Shown piece by piece: positions 35,593 through 46,710 of a stretch of 64,000 nt of DNA; position 1 is the first letter of the stretch, and every line of letters starts with the position of its first letter. This DNA comes from Epiperipatus broadwayi. Its lineage: Eukaryota; Onychophora; Udeonychophora; Euonychophora; Peripatidae. A program made the position numbers and the translations under genes. The DNA is taken from contig JAQFVV010000204.1 in the NCBI GenBank assembly GCA_028023455.1, positions 885,501 to 949,500 on the forward strand. Reading direction: 5' to 3'. The notes under the pieces were generated by a model. It ran no database searches. It was not told where the DNA came from and saw only the letters and a program-made list of their open reading frames with translations.

Positions 35593-37350
35593 TAAAAAAG
35601 ATATGCAGTTATAAATGTACCGTTATTTAGAGATATGATGGTATTAATTTTAATGACAATGCATATATGGCCTATTGAATACATACATCTGTCAGCATGT
35701 TTCTGGATTAACAGTTCATAAAGGATATACTATAATATTGCAATCATTAAATGAAAATATATTTAAAAATCATAACCTGAATAAGAACTAGGAAATTACA
35801 ATAATCATATTGATAAGAAATTAAACTGCTATAAAATTTTGGAAAATACATCTATACTATGAACTAATAATATAGACTTGTGTTAAAAGAGATGTTTCAA
35901 AGTTTAAACAAAACAGAATTGAAAGGTAATAAATCATATTGAAAACAGTCAAAAAAAGTCACCTGATAATTTTGCAATCCTTTATTTTCTATTGATAAAA
36001 AATCATTTTTGTAAAAACAAATATTGTTTTTATAAACTTTATATTCTAGGATAAATTAGTAGATTTGATTTTTAAAGCCTCATAGTACATTGTTATAGAT
36101 CTGCCTGACTCATGGCCTTCAGTTTAAATACCATCTGGATAAAACATTCAAATCTTTTTATTTTCCTCTCAGGCAAATAACTTTTTTTTTCAAGAAAATA
36201 TTTCATAGGTAACTCAACTAAACATTCAAAATTTGTATGTAGCTATTATTATATTGAGAATAAAACATGATTAAAAGGCTACTTAATCTTCAACACTCAA
36301 AAATTAACAAACCTGATAAATAATTCTTTCTTTATAATTTTTTCATGGAATGCTTAATTGACATATGCCTTAGAAGCACTCCATTAAAAATTAGTAACAA
36401 CCAAAACTATGTGACAAATTCAAAGCTTTTAGCAAACAGAAATCAATAGCTAGAATTTATTTTGGATATTTCATTGATTGCTCAAACTTACAATGAATGG
36501 CTATAAGTAAAGCAATAGATCATAGTACAGCTCCTAAGGCATATAATTAAATATAAAAGTCATGTGCCAAAGCTATAAAGATAAACTAGCAAAGTGACAT
36601 GGATTTATAATCTTAATATGCTTTAATTATAAGCTTGATTTATACAAAAAAGCCAAATATAGTCTGACTGTGTTAAAATTCAATGCTATTCACTAATAAA
36701 TAATGGTCAGAAATCAATTTAATGTTATCCTAAGGCATAAACTTAAACAATTTTTATCTATTTATTCATTACTTATAACAAAATTCAAAAACTTTTAATA
36801 TTATTATATAGATATTATTCCATTCGTCTTTTTTTATATATCTCTACAAATAATTAATAAGTTTTTGTTATAAAGTTTTCTAGTAACCTATGCACCTATA
36901 TAAATGGGGCTTTCTAAAGTCGATGTTAGGTTTTAACACTACCAACAAATTTGTTTCTTATTTAATAAAAGAACTACTTTTACATGTGATATTACCTTTA
37001 CAATAATGCATTTTCACATTTATTTTAGATTTTTATTTTGTTGCAAAAAACATTTACTTTGTTTTTCAAAATAATGTTACAATATTTATTCTTATTTTAT
37101 GCAACTGCTAATAATCTATTCTTTATCATTTCTGTTTTATTCTCGGTTTAATATTTAATAAATCTATTACAATATTAGTTTATAATTTAAAAATATTGAA
37201 TCTAAATTGTGATTCTATGTTTAGTCACATAAAGTAAAATTTTGCAAACTTAACATTTCTTTGCTATTTCTTACATCTCTAATTTTCATTCACTAAAATT
37301 CTCCTAAAAAATGTATCTTTTTAATCATCAACAATCCTATATATATATAT
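35591..37350. other. AT-rich spacer, no gene seen
   Basis: No recognisable frame or inverted structure. Around 36061-36180 a stretch with AGTTTAAATACC faintly recalls a B box but has no matching A box. Confidence 0.4.
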
Positions 37351-37351
37351 A

Positions 37352-38556
37352 TATATACCTGGATCTTGTTTTATGCGATAGATAGGTTCCTCAGAAAACA
37401 CGCGCAAACAAAATCATGCAAAAATAGACATAACTTACATTGAAAAAGGGGGGATGCGGTCTGTGATTTTTCAAATTTCGTGTAAAAGCAAAGCACCAAC
37501 TTAAAATTACTTTAAAATTCGCGCAAAAAAAAAAATAAGGAAATAAAATATGACTAATAAAAAATTTCAAATTTGAAAATAATTGATACAAGACAAACTT
37601 TTTTTAACTATAATATTTAATTTTATTCAAAATAATATATTTTTATGCATAATTTACAGTACAGTAATTTACATTTTTTATACACATTTTAATTATTATC
37701 GCTATTTGCCCCAAAACACATTCATTTGCAAACTAGTAAAAAATCAGATTCTCATGTGATGTGATGTATTTGGCTTCTCCTTAAACGAAGTCAAGAATAT
37801 CTCAGCAATTATTCTCACAAGAGGAAATACAACTAGCGCCAAGTTTACTCTAGTGTTGTGTTAATGGTTTTCTGTTGACAATGACGATGATTTTATTAAT
37901 TGTTTATGAACTTAGACTTATGACAATAAAAAAAACATTTATTCACCACTGCTGGGAAAAATTTAATTAAAACTAACAACTAAAAATTAAATTCTTATTT
38001 TTGCCTTTAATTTTCAATTCCGTTTAAAAATCAAATTTCATTTTACATCACATTAATTTCAAGTCGCCCGTAAGTAATTTTTAAATTGTTAATTACAATT
38101 AAAAATCAGATTTTATATTTTAATTGTGCCCACTGCTATTACTGACTGTTTAAAAATAAACTTGTGGACACTAAATGACTAATGATTGATTACATTCTTT
38201 TTTAAAAAGAAAAAACAGAATGTGATTTAAAATGCAAAATTAACACGCACAATGTTTGAACAAATTTACATTATAATCTTGTAAAATTTAATGTATGTAT
38301 ACATAAAATATGGAAATCATGATTTTAATTTCATTATTGCATAAAATCTTACTATTATAAAGCACTGAAAATATTGAAATTACTAAAATGAAAGTAGAAT
38401 TCCAATAATGTGCTATTACTTTCAATATAACATAAGTGCGTGAAATTTATTATTTAAAGTAATAGCGCATTATTGGAGGTCGACTTCCGGTGAAACACGA
38501 ATCACGTAACTTCAAAATCATGTTAAATAATTCCACGTAAAAAGAGACCCAGGTGT
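37352..38556. mobile_element. Non-coding 1.2 kb element with short inverted ends
   Basis: The ends read ACCTGGATCTTGTTTTATGC on the left and, on the complement of the right end, ACCTGGGTCTCTTTTTACG. Both lie directly against (TA)n. A hairpin (CCAATAATGTGCTATTACTT against TAAAGTAATAGCGCATTATTGG in two pieces) sits inside the right end at 38401-38478. Both rims hold more CpG than the surroundings. The minus frame 37391-37591 is not recognised. It is probably a non-autonomous DNA transposon. Confidence 0.5.
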
Positions 38557-39720
38557 GTATATATATATGCCTTCTATCATACATATGTTTTTACTACATA
38601 ACAATAATTTTATAGAAACACATTTTTACATTGAATTATAATCGTGAAACCTATGCTACACCATGATTATGTATTGATAATAGAAGACACACTTCAAAAA
38701 TCATTTGCTAGATTATTTATTTGTTAATTATTTTATTCAGTTTGAAATTTAAAAGTTTAGATTTAAAAAATGAAGAGGAGATAATGGTTAAATAATTTAA
38801 TATTTTTGTGTTTTTATTAATACATTTTATAAAAAATATTTCATTTGGATGAAAGATTTGGCATTTCATCACAATTACTAATGCAATCAAGTGCTTTTAA
38901 AATTCTATTAATCATTTGATTATATTCTGGTAGGGTGTATCACATTTAAATAATATTTTAATATTAAGGAAATTTATTTCATGTCACTATCTGGCTGTGA
39001 TATAAATTTTGATAATGGCTAAAAAAAGTTTCAGGTGCTGCACATACTACCAAAATACAGTTATTTAAGTTATTAAAGTTCTAAAAACAAATCTATTTGC
39101 ATTAATAAACATGATGAAATGAAAGTTTTTTTTTCCTTATGAAATTTTTTTCACAAGGCATGTCAATTGAAAATTTTAAAAAATTCAAATGTATCATTTG
39201 CCATTATCTTCTTTTAATCTAACTTCTATTAAATTTTGAATTTGGTAAAATAATTAATAGCAAAACCACATAATAGATTATTTTACATTTATTTTAAATA
39301 ACCACATCTCTAGAACACACCAATAGCTACTGAGTTACTTATAACAACTAGGAAAATCGCATATTATTGATATCAATGAATACAGATATCAAAATATCAT
39401 TTTATCAAAATAAAATTTATTTTAAAAACTCCTACATTAAGATTTACTTATTACATAATTAAAAACAGGCTCAGATGATATAGAAAAATAAATAGAAATT
39501 ACAATAATTAGAAAACTTTACTTATCTACTTTATTTTTATTCAATAATTTTTCTGACATACTGAAGGCATATAACGATTTTCATGATCAATAAAAAGAAT
39601 CTAAAAACGAAACATAAATTTTATTTAAACATAATTAAAAATAAGCTGTCACTCTATAAAAAATTAAGAGCAGCAAAAATAATTTTAAAAATGTATATAT
39701 TGCCTTTTAAATAATTTTTA
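38557..39720. other. AT-rich spacer, no gene seen
   Basis: No frame or repeat recognised. Confidence 0.45.
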
Positions 39721-39861
39721 TTTAATTGATTTTTTTTTAGATTTTTTTTCCTGTGTCATAGCATCGGCCGGGAAGCGAACCCGCTAACCCAGGACAACTG
39801 CTTGTAAGGCGGCTGTCTGCTAACCTCTGGACCACCAACTCTTGACATTTAATTGATTTTT
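39721..39861 (-). mobile_element. tRNA-derived retroposon with 14 bp target duplication
   Basis: The minus strand carries a tRNA-like body (39842-39765): A box GGTGGTCCAGAGGTTAGC, an anticodon-loop-like CTTACAA inside the stem GCCGC/GCAGT (one mismatch), and B box CGGGTTCGCTTCCCG. An A-rich tail with runs of 8-9 A follows, and the insert is flanked by TTTAATTGATTTTT at 39721-39734 and 39848-39861. There is no usable acceptor stem, and the variable region is too long for an ordinary tRNA. It is therefore a retroposed tRNA-derived sequence or short SINE, not a tRNA gene. Confidence 0.75.
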
Positions 39862-41299
39862 ATTAATATTTTAATACCAATAGAAATTTAAATTTTCCCC
39901 AAGCAAAAATGCCTGTTTCAATAAACATAAACAATATTGACAAAAAAAAGATTTAATCCGCTATGTTATTAAATCTACAGTAGTCCATTGTACATTAGAT
40001 TTCTTGATCTGGTTATTATTTAATTAAGATTATATTTTGTAAAAAAAAAAAGGTGAACTATTAATTTATATAAAAAAATAATAAATGTATATCATTGCTA
40101 AACAAATTCAACATTTACTAGATAAAAACAAAAACAATAAGCATTGATAACATAATGTAAAGAGCATCAAAATAAGTTAAAAAATATATTTATGATCACT
40201 TAATGTTTTTGTGTATATATTGCTTTAATTTAATGAATCATGAACAAAATATTGTTAAATGGAAAATGATGCTTATAAGTTGGAAAATTATTTTAAAAAA
40301 TAATAATAGCAACTGAAATATACTTATTATGTATTATGTTTACACTCAGATTAGTATTTTTTAATTTTATAATATTTAGTAAAATGCTTATTTATTAATT
40401 AATACATGTTTTTCAATATAAACTTTGCTTTTTTTAATTGGATTTTAAACATTTGTTACATAGTTTAAATATGTGATAAGAAGTTAATTTTTTGCTATAA
40501 AAATATTATAATTGCTTATTTTTATATGAGATTTCTAATTTTTAAGGCACTTTGGAAAACTAACAGACCTTACATTATTAGTAATGATAAAGCACAGAAA
40601 AATCTATGTACCACATATGTGTGCATATGTAAACAAATTATACAGCCACTTATATTTAAATTATCCAGTCAACAAATTCTCATGCCACCTAATATTAAAG
40701 ACCATCTATTGACATATGAAAAATGAATCCATTTTTTATTTGCCAAGTTCTTACACAGAATAATGATTATAATGGCAAAATTTACGTAAACTTCAATGTT
40801 CATGCAGTTTCATTGGAATTGGCTTATATTTAAATTTATAAGGAAGATTCAATATCTAATCCTTTTAATAAATTTACAAATCACCATACTTAACTTATAC
40901 AAAAATCAAGTGATCTAATGATAAATTGGCAATTAATAAACAAATAAGAAAATAGCAAATAAAAGGTGGATTTATTTTTTTTGTTGCCATGCAGATAATA
41001 CTAAATAACCTTTAAAATTTATTAGTTAGATATTTTAAATCTTGATTGTTGTATGATTTGTTTATATAGTTGCCATTTTTGCATTAAGATATTTATTTTA
41101 CATATATATGAAAATAAAATCTTATTTTGGTCATATCTTATAATAGTTTTTTTAATTTTATCATATAACTGTAAAAAACTTTTTTATAATATATATATAT
41201 ATTTCTGGATTATTTCCATCATCTAGTTATAATTATTAAAAGTTTAGAAGAATTCAAATTTAATTTAAATTTTTTTAAATACATTTAACTATTAGAAAT
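39862..41299. other. AT-rich spacer, no gene seen
   Basis: The plus frame 40526-40726 (66 codons) is open but unlike any family I know. No repeat was noticed. Confidence 0.4.
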
Positions 41300-41470
41300 A
41301 ATATGCACATTATTTTGTATAAAATAAAATGTTTTGAGTGGTAACAATTTTCTTTCACCTTCAGTTTTTGCTGGCCTAATTAATGGTAATACTGACATGG
41401 GAATCAAACCAGTGACTGGGAGAAAACTGTCTAGTTATTAAGATATCAACTTAAATTCAGTATTCATAAA
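41300..41470 (-). mobile_element. tRNA-derived SINE-like element, minus copy (41 kb pair)
   Basis: The minus strand shows GTTGATATCTTAATAACTAG (A-box region) and GGTTTGATTCCCATG (B box), then CTGAAGGTGAAAGAAAATTG, TTACCACTCAAAACATT. The last blocks align with the plus copy that follows (CTGAAGAAGCAGAAAAATAT, TATCACTCACAACATT). It belongs to the family of 30088-30420. Confidence 0.5.
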
Positions 41471-41660
41471 TATAGATGTTGTCAATTTGTTTTCTTTGCT
41501 AGTGTTACTGATAAGATCATCATCATCTGAAGAAGCAGAAAAATATTATCACTCACAACATTGTGTGATACACTAATCTTTGTGATTACTAATAATAGAT
41601 CAAGGTGTTTGAAAACATAGATATTTGATTTTTTTTCTATAATCATTTCAATAATGAAAT
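41471..41660 (+). mobile_element. SINE-like element, plus copy (41 kb pair)
   Basis: The body CATCATCTGAAGAAGCAGAA, ATATTATCACTCACAACATT, GTGATTACTAATAATAGATC is shared with the copies at 29.4 and 30.1 kb. It points away from the minus copy at 41300-41470, so the two are head-to-head. The minus open frame across it (41482-41664) is spurious. Confidence 0.48.
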
Positions 41661-42112
41661 CCAAATGATGATAATAGTAGTATTAAGTAAATATCTTAAA
41701 ATATTATTACCTTTCTGTATTATTATCTGACTGCAAAGCAAAAGTAAAATCATTTTCACTTACAGCCTGCTATAAATATTTGCTTAAGATCATCATATTT
41801 GAATCAGTCTTTAATCATTAGTACAAGTAAAACTATCTAAGTATTTATTTTAATAATTTTGTAAAGAACTGACATCATCACAAATATGTAATATTAAAAT
41901 TAGACAATGCTAATAAATATAAAATATTTTGGAATGATAAATCCCCTCAAATGTCAACTATATGAATTATTTTATAAAGCCATTACAATAAAAAATAGAG
42001 ATTCTGCCTTCTAAATATTATTTAAGGTGGAATTAAAAGGGCAGTATAAACATTTCTCTCCATGGATTTGGATATTGAATCTAATAATTGATATTATCTG
42101 ACTAGCTTCTTG

Positions 42113-42118
<6 letters not shown>

Positions 42119-42164
<46 letters not shown>

Positions 42165-42172
42165 TTGTATTG

Positions 42173-42211
<39 letters not shown>
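42119..42211. repeat. Two (TA)n tracts beside PLE-D
   Basis: Runs at 42119-42158 and 42179-42211 are separated by CATATATTGTATTGTTTCTA. The second abuts the 3' end of the minus PLE copy. The spacer's TTGTATTGTTT echoes the element's own TTGTATTGTTTTGAATAATT tail. Confidence 0.9.
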
Positions 42212-42215
<4 letters not shown>

Positions 42216-42285
42216 TTCAAAACAATACAATAATTAATACAGTAACAATATTTTAAACAAATATATACCAATTTAATAGAAGTAC

Positions 42286-42313
42286 TTTCAACTATCTATG
42301 TAGTCGTTGTCAA
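42286..42313 (-). ncRNA. Hammerhead-like motif, PLE-D minus copy 3' tail
   Basis: Minus strand: TTGACAA, CGACTA-CATAGA-TAGTTG, then AAAGTAC, so the stem's last G plus AAA gives GAAA. AGTACT is self-complementary. It has the same layout as PLE-B, with the same TTGACAA deviation. Confidence 0.38.
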
Positions 42314-42375
42314 CTAGACTCAAATTGTATTAGAAAAAACCGTTACAAATGTAAACAAAAGCAATACGTCATACA

Positions 42376-44526
42376 TCAATTTTCCCACAATTCATTAATT
42401 TTTATATTGGCTGTCTGTCTATTTATCAACTGTTGCTTTTCACTTTTTATTAACATAGCTTCTTTAATTTTGCGTTTATTATTATTTCTTTCAATACACA
42501 GAATTTTAACTTTATTAAAATCAAAATCAAAACCATAATTACATGTTACATTATGATCAAAAAATACTGATGGTGATACATCATCATTTCTAACATTCTC
42601 TTGTCTTGATTTTTGCACTCGTTTATATAATAACAAATGCTCCCTTGATCTTTTCTCCAATGTACATCGAGATTCCCCAATATATGCCTTTCCACAAAAA
42701 CATAGCCATTTATATATTGCACAACTTTGATTTAAAATACCACACCTATTTTTTGAATTATTTATTAATCTATTTAAATTAGGAGTAGTATAAAATGCAA
42801 CTCGACATATATTTTTATATATCTGTTTTATAAATTTAACCTGTTCATTACAAATAAATGGTATTGATATCCAAGTATATTTTATTTTATCAATATCTAT
42901 AGCATCTAAAATATTTCTATTATTATTAAACTTAGTAACAATATTATAAATTAATTTATGATCATATCCAACATTTAACAAATCCATAATAAATACATTT
43001 ATGTTACTTATTTTATCAGAACTATATTTACATAATTTATTATTCCTAAATAAAAATGATTTTAAACTGGATAATTTATGTGCAATTGGCACATTTGAAT
43101 ACCAAGGAATATATCCTCTTTTTTCAATATCTTTTATTACCATACAATAATCTAATTTATTTTTATTACGTGTAACTTTAATATCTAAATACTGAATTGA
43201 CTTTTTTTCTTCAAAAGATTTACTCCATTTTAAACCTTCTAAACTATTTAATTCATTGAATAATACATTTATAATATCTAAACTTCCACAAACGAAAACA
43301 TCATCAACATACCTGTAATAAATTTTAATACCTTGGCAATATATATTAGTATTAAGAATTATATCTTCATATCTTGATACCACAAAACTACATATTTGTG
43401 AAACTACAGGAAGTCCCATAGGCCATCCATAATCCATTTTATAATAATTTTCATTAAATATAGCATATATATTTTTATCAATAAAATATAATACATCATT
43501 TACAAATTTTACTTTTTTAACATCAACTTTTTTTAACCTTAAAGCATCTAATATAATTTTTATAGATTTTAATCTATCTATTGAACCGTACATCTCACAT
43601 ATATCAAATGTACAAATACTATCATTATTATTAATATTAATATTTTGAATTTTCTTTACAAAATCAAACGATGAATTAATAGTATATTTTCCAAATCCAA
43701 GAACATCTTTTAATAATGTTTCTATAAATCTACAGGTTTCATAGTAAAATGATCCACCAAAGTCAATCATTAATCTTAAAGGTTTATCTTGTTTATGTAG
43801 TTTAATATTCGAAAAAATTCTAGGACAAATTGCAGCAGATGGATAAAGACGATAATACGTATGAGCATCTATATATTTATTCTTTTTAGCTTTTTTTAAA
43901 ATATCATCAATAAACTTTACACGTAAATTTTCAATGTTTATTTTTCCAACTTGTTTAAATTTAAGCTTTTCCATTTGAATTAAAACTTTATCGTAGTAAT
44001 CAAGTTTTGACATAAGACATAACCTTAACCCCTTATCTTCTTTTAAACAAACAAGATCGTTATCATGAAGAAAGTTTTTAAATCTAAATATATGCGAATT
44101 CCAATTGCAATTAGTTCTATTTTTAAATTTCTTAACATTCACTTTTTGTATTAATTCCTTTGATATTTCAGGAGAACATTTAATTACACTAAAAGAATGT
44201 TCAACAGCAGCTTTTAACTCTAAATTACAATCCACCCACATACCACCAACGTATTTAGAACCATAATTCAAAATATATTCTTGTTGAAAATCAATATCCA
44301 TGTTAGATAAATTGACATAGTTACTATTTTTTCTCCTATTTACATTTTTATTATATAGAAACGTAATTTTACGATTAAATTTTTTATAAATTTTTATATA
44401 GTAGTTATTTAAATAATATTGACATCGACTTTTATAATTAAACCATTCATCAACATCATGAAGATTAATAAAATAATTTAAACACTTTAAATATTTACGC
44501 TGATTAAACAAAAAAAACATTTGCAT
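42376..44526 (-). CDS. PLE-D reverse transcriptase with C-terminal GIY-YIG endonuclease (716 aa, intact)
   Basis: Single-protein retroelement polymerase that would nick chromosomal DNA and copy its own RNA at the nick. Residues 1-150 are a basic N-terminal region. The RT spans about 155-455: LVCLKEDKG (158-166), PRIFSNIKLHKQDKPLRLMI (235-254), motif A with TFDICEMYGSID (catalytic D308), motif B as PMGLPVVSQ (369-377), motif C YVDD (406-409), and IQYLDIKVTRN (444-454), the PLE-type motif after the palm. The GIY-YIG endonuclease is C-terminal: AIY (603-605), YIG (615-617), R626, H630 and the catalytic glutamate E689 in KEAMLI. This is the canonical PLE order, unlike the permuted Naiad/Chlamys type. 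Upstream in-frame stops support the start at 44526. It appears complete and possibly active; fold-specific residues should be verified by alignment. Confidence 0.9.
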   Translation of the reverse strand: MQMFFLFNQRKYLKCLNYFINLHDVDEWFNYKSRCQYYLNNYYIKIYKKFNRKITFLYNKNVNRRKNSNYVNLSNMDIDFQQEYILNYGSKYVGGMWVDCNLELKAAVEHSFSVIKCSPEISKELIQKVNVKKFKNRTNCNWNSHIFRFKNFLHDNDLVCLKEDKGLRLCLMSKLDYYDKVLIQMEKLKFKQVGKINIENLRVKFIDDILKKAKKNKYIDAHTYYRLYPSAAICPRIFSNIKLHKQDKPLRLMIDFGGSFYYETCRFIETLLKDVLGFGKYTINSSFDFVKKIQNININNNDSICTFDICEMYGSIDRLKSIKIILDALRLKKVDVKKVKFVNDVLYFIDKNIYAIFNENYYKMDYGWPMGLPVVSQICSFVVSRYEDIILNTNIYCQGIKIYYRYVDDVFVCGSLDIINVLFNELNSLEGLKWSKSFEEKKSIQYLDIKVTRNKNKLDYCMVIKDIEKRGYIPWYSNVPIAHKLSSLKSFLFRNNKLCKYSSDKISNINVFIMDLLNVGYDHKLIYNIVTKFNNNRNILDAIDIDKIKYTWISIPFICNEQVKFIKQIYKNICRVAFYTTPNLNRLINNSKNRCGILNQSCAIYKWLCFCGKAYIGESRCTLEKRSREHLLLYKRVQKSRQENVRNDDVSPSVFFDHNVTCNYGFDFDFNKVKILCIERNNNKRKIKEAMLIKSEKQQLINRQTANIKINELWEN

Positions 44527-44936
44527 TGACTTATTATATTCCGTAAAATAATCATTTTAATATCTTGTATTTTAGTATCTTGCAAATTACATTCCTTATT
44601 TATTTTTAACGTTGCAACAGTTTGGGAAAATATGACTCATTTTACAATTATATAAAAATTGCAATCTACCTTTTAGACGTATTATTCTCATTGACACTAG
44701 CTTCCATTCTTGTAAAATCCAAATTTGATTATCCATATTAAAATTTTAATATTCCAAATTAAACGTAAAGCAATAAATAACCGTATTATATTCCAAAGTA
44801 AAAGTAACTCAATACATAACCGTATTATATGTAAATTATTAATCAATGTCTGTATTCCAATTATAATAAAATATATATAATTATTCAAAACAATACAATA
44901 ATTAATCCAGTAACAATATTTTAAACAAATATATAA
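44527..44936 (-). other. 5' untranslated/pseudo-LTR segment of PLE-D
   Basis: Lies upstream of the intact gene. It contains the duplicated 3' terminal sequence (44880-44936), then two 39 bp direct repeats. The 95-codon frame 44697-44984 on this strand is low-complexity and spans the junction, so it is not a gene. No clear TATA box in good context was found. Confidence 0.6.
44751..44828 (-). repeat. Two 39 bp tandem repeats in the PLE-D 5' segment
   Basis: Units 44751-44789 and 44790-44828 both run ATTCCAAA.TAAA.GTAA to CATAACCGTATTAT on the plus strand. Spaced repeats upstream of the gene may be promoter elements. Confidence 0.65.
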
Positions 44937-44982
44937 CGATCTTGTTTGTTTAAAAGAAGATAAGGGCTTAAGGTTATGTCTC

Positions 44983-46620
44983 ATGTCAAAACTTGATTAC
45001 TACGATAAAGTTTTAATTCAAATGGAAAAGCTTAAATTTAAACAAGTTGGAAAAATAAACATTGAAAATTTACGTGTAAAGTTTATTGATGATATTTTAA
45101 AAAAAGCTAAAAAGAATAAATATATAGATGCTCATACGTATTATCGTCTTTATCCATCTGCTGCAATTTGTCCTAGAATTTTTTCGAATATTAAACTACA
45201 TAAACAAGATAAACCTTTAAGATTAATGATTGACTTTGGCGGATCATTTTACTATGAAACCTGTAGATTTATAGAAACATTATTAAAAGATGTTCTTGGA
45301 TTTGGAAAATATACTATTAATTCATCGTTTGATTTTGTAAAGAAAATTCAAAATATTAATATTAATAATAATGATAGTATTTGTACATTTGATATATGTG
45401 AGATGTACGGTTCAATAGATAGATTAAAATCTATAAAAATTATATTAGATGCTTTAAGGTTAAAAAAAGTTGATGTTAAAAAAGTAAAATTTGTAAATGA
45501 TGTATTATATTTTATTGATAAAAATATATATGCTATGTTTAATGAAAATTATTATAAAATGGATTATGGATGGCCTATGGGACTTCCTGTAGTTTCACAA
45601 ATATGTAGTTTTGTGGTATCAAGATATGAAGATATAATTCTTAATACTAATATATATTGCCAAGGTATTAAAATTTATTACAGGTATGTTGATGATGTTT
45701 TCGTTTGTGGAAGTTTAGATATTATAAATGTATTATTCAATGAATTAAATAGTTTAGAAGGTTTAAAATGGAGTAAATCTTTTGAAGAAAAAAAGTCAAT
45801 TCAGTATTTAGATATTAAAGTTACACGTAATAAAAATAAATTAGATTATTGTATGGTAATAAAAGATATTGAAAAAAGAGGATATATTCCTTGGTATTCA
45901 AATGTGCCAATTGCACATAAATTATCCAGTTTAAAATCATTTTTATTTAGGAATAATAAATTATGTAAATATAGTTCTGATAAAATAAGTAACATAAATG
46001 TATTTATTATGGATTTGTTAAATGTTGGATATGATCATAAATTAATTTATAATATTGTTACTAAGTTTAATAATAATAGAAATATTTTAGATGCTATAGA
46101 TATTGATAAAATAAAATATACTTGGATATCAATACCATTTATTTGTAATGAACAGGTTAAATTTATAAAACAGATATATAAAAATATATGTCGAGTTGCA
46201 TTTTATACTACTCCTAATTTAAATAGATTAATAAATAATTCAAAAAATAGGTGTGGTATTTTAAATCAAAGTTGTGCAATATATAAATGGCTATGTTTTT
46301 GTGGAAAGGCATATATTGGGGAATCTCGATGTACATTGGAGAAAAGATCAAGGGAGCATTTGTTATTATATAAACGAGTGCAAAAATCAAGACAAGAGAA
46401 TGTTAGAAATGATGATGTATCACCATCAGTATTTTTTGATCATAATGTAACATGTAATTATGGTTTTGATTTTGATTTTAATAAAGTTAAAATTCTGTGT
46501 ATTGAAAGAAATAATAATAAACGCAAAATTAAAGAAGCTATGTTAATAAAAAGTGAAAAGCAACAGTTGATAAATAGACAGACAGCCAATATAAAAATTA
46601 ATGAATTGTGGGAAAATTGA
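44983..46620 (+). pseudogene. PLE-D 5'-truncated copy, frame open from residue 172 (545 codons)
   Basis: Starting at the methionine equal to M172 of the intact protein, this frame runs to the same stop. I found one amino-acid difference: I356 of the intact copy is M here. All RT motifs (FDIC, PMGLPVVSQ, YVDD) and the whole GIY-YIG domain are present, but the N-terminal region and the first RT block are missing, and no 5' regulatory region precedes it in the right orientation. The homology starts at 44938, where GATCTTGTTTGTTTAAAAGA joins the terminal sequence of the other copy; ATA/AACGATC microhomology is visible at the joint. Probably not translated as a working enzyme. Confidence 0.85.
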
Positions 46621-46682
46621 TGTATGACGTATTGCTTTTGTTTACATTTGTAACGGTTTTTTCTAATACAATTTGAGTCTAG

Positions 46683-46710
46683 TTGACAACGACTACATAG
46701 ATAGTTGAAA
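46683..46710 (+). ncRNA. Hammerhead-like motif, PLE-D plus copy 3' tail
   Basis: Inverted twin of 42286-42313. A six-pair stem (one G-U) with a 6-base loop lies about 60 bases after the stop codon. The conserved heptamer is TTGACAA instead of CTGANGA. Confidence 0.38.

Noticed and set aside
39765-39842. Functional tRNA-Val (TAC)
   Set aside because: The anticodon loop fits, but there is no acceptor stem, the variable region is too long, and target duplications with an A-rich tail mark a retroposed copy.
44697-44984. 95-codon minus frame next to the PLE-D junction
   Set aside because: It is low-complexity I/L/N sequence in the 5' segment, crossing the junction between the two copies.
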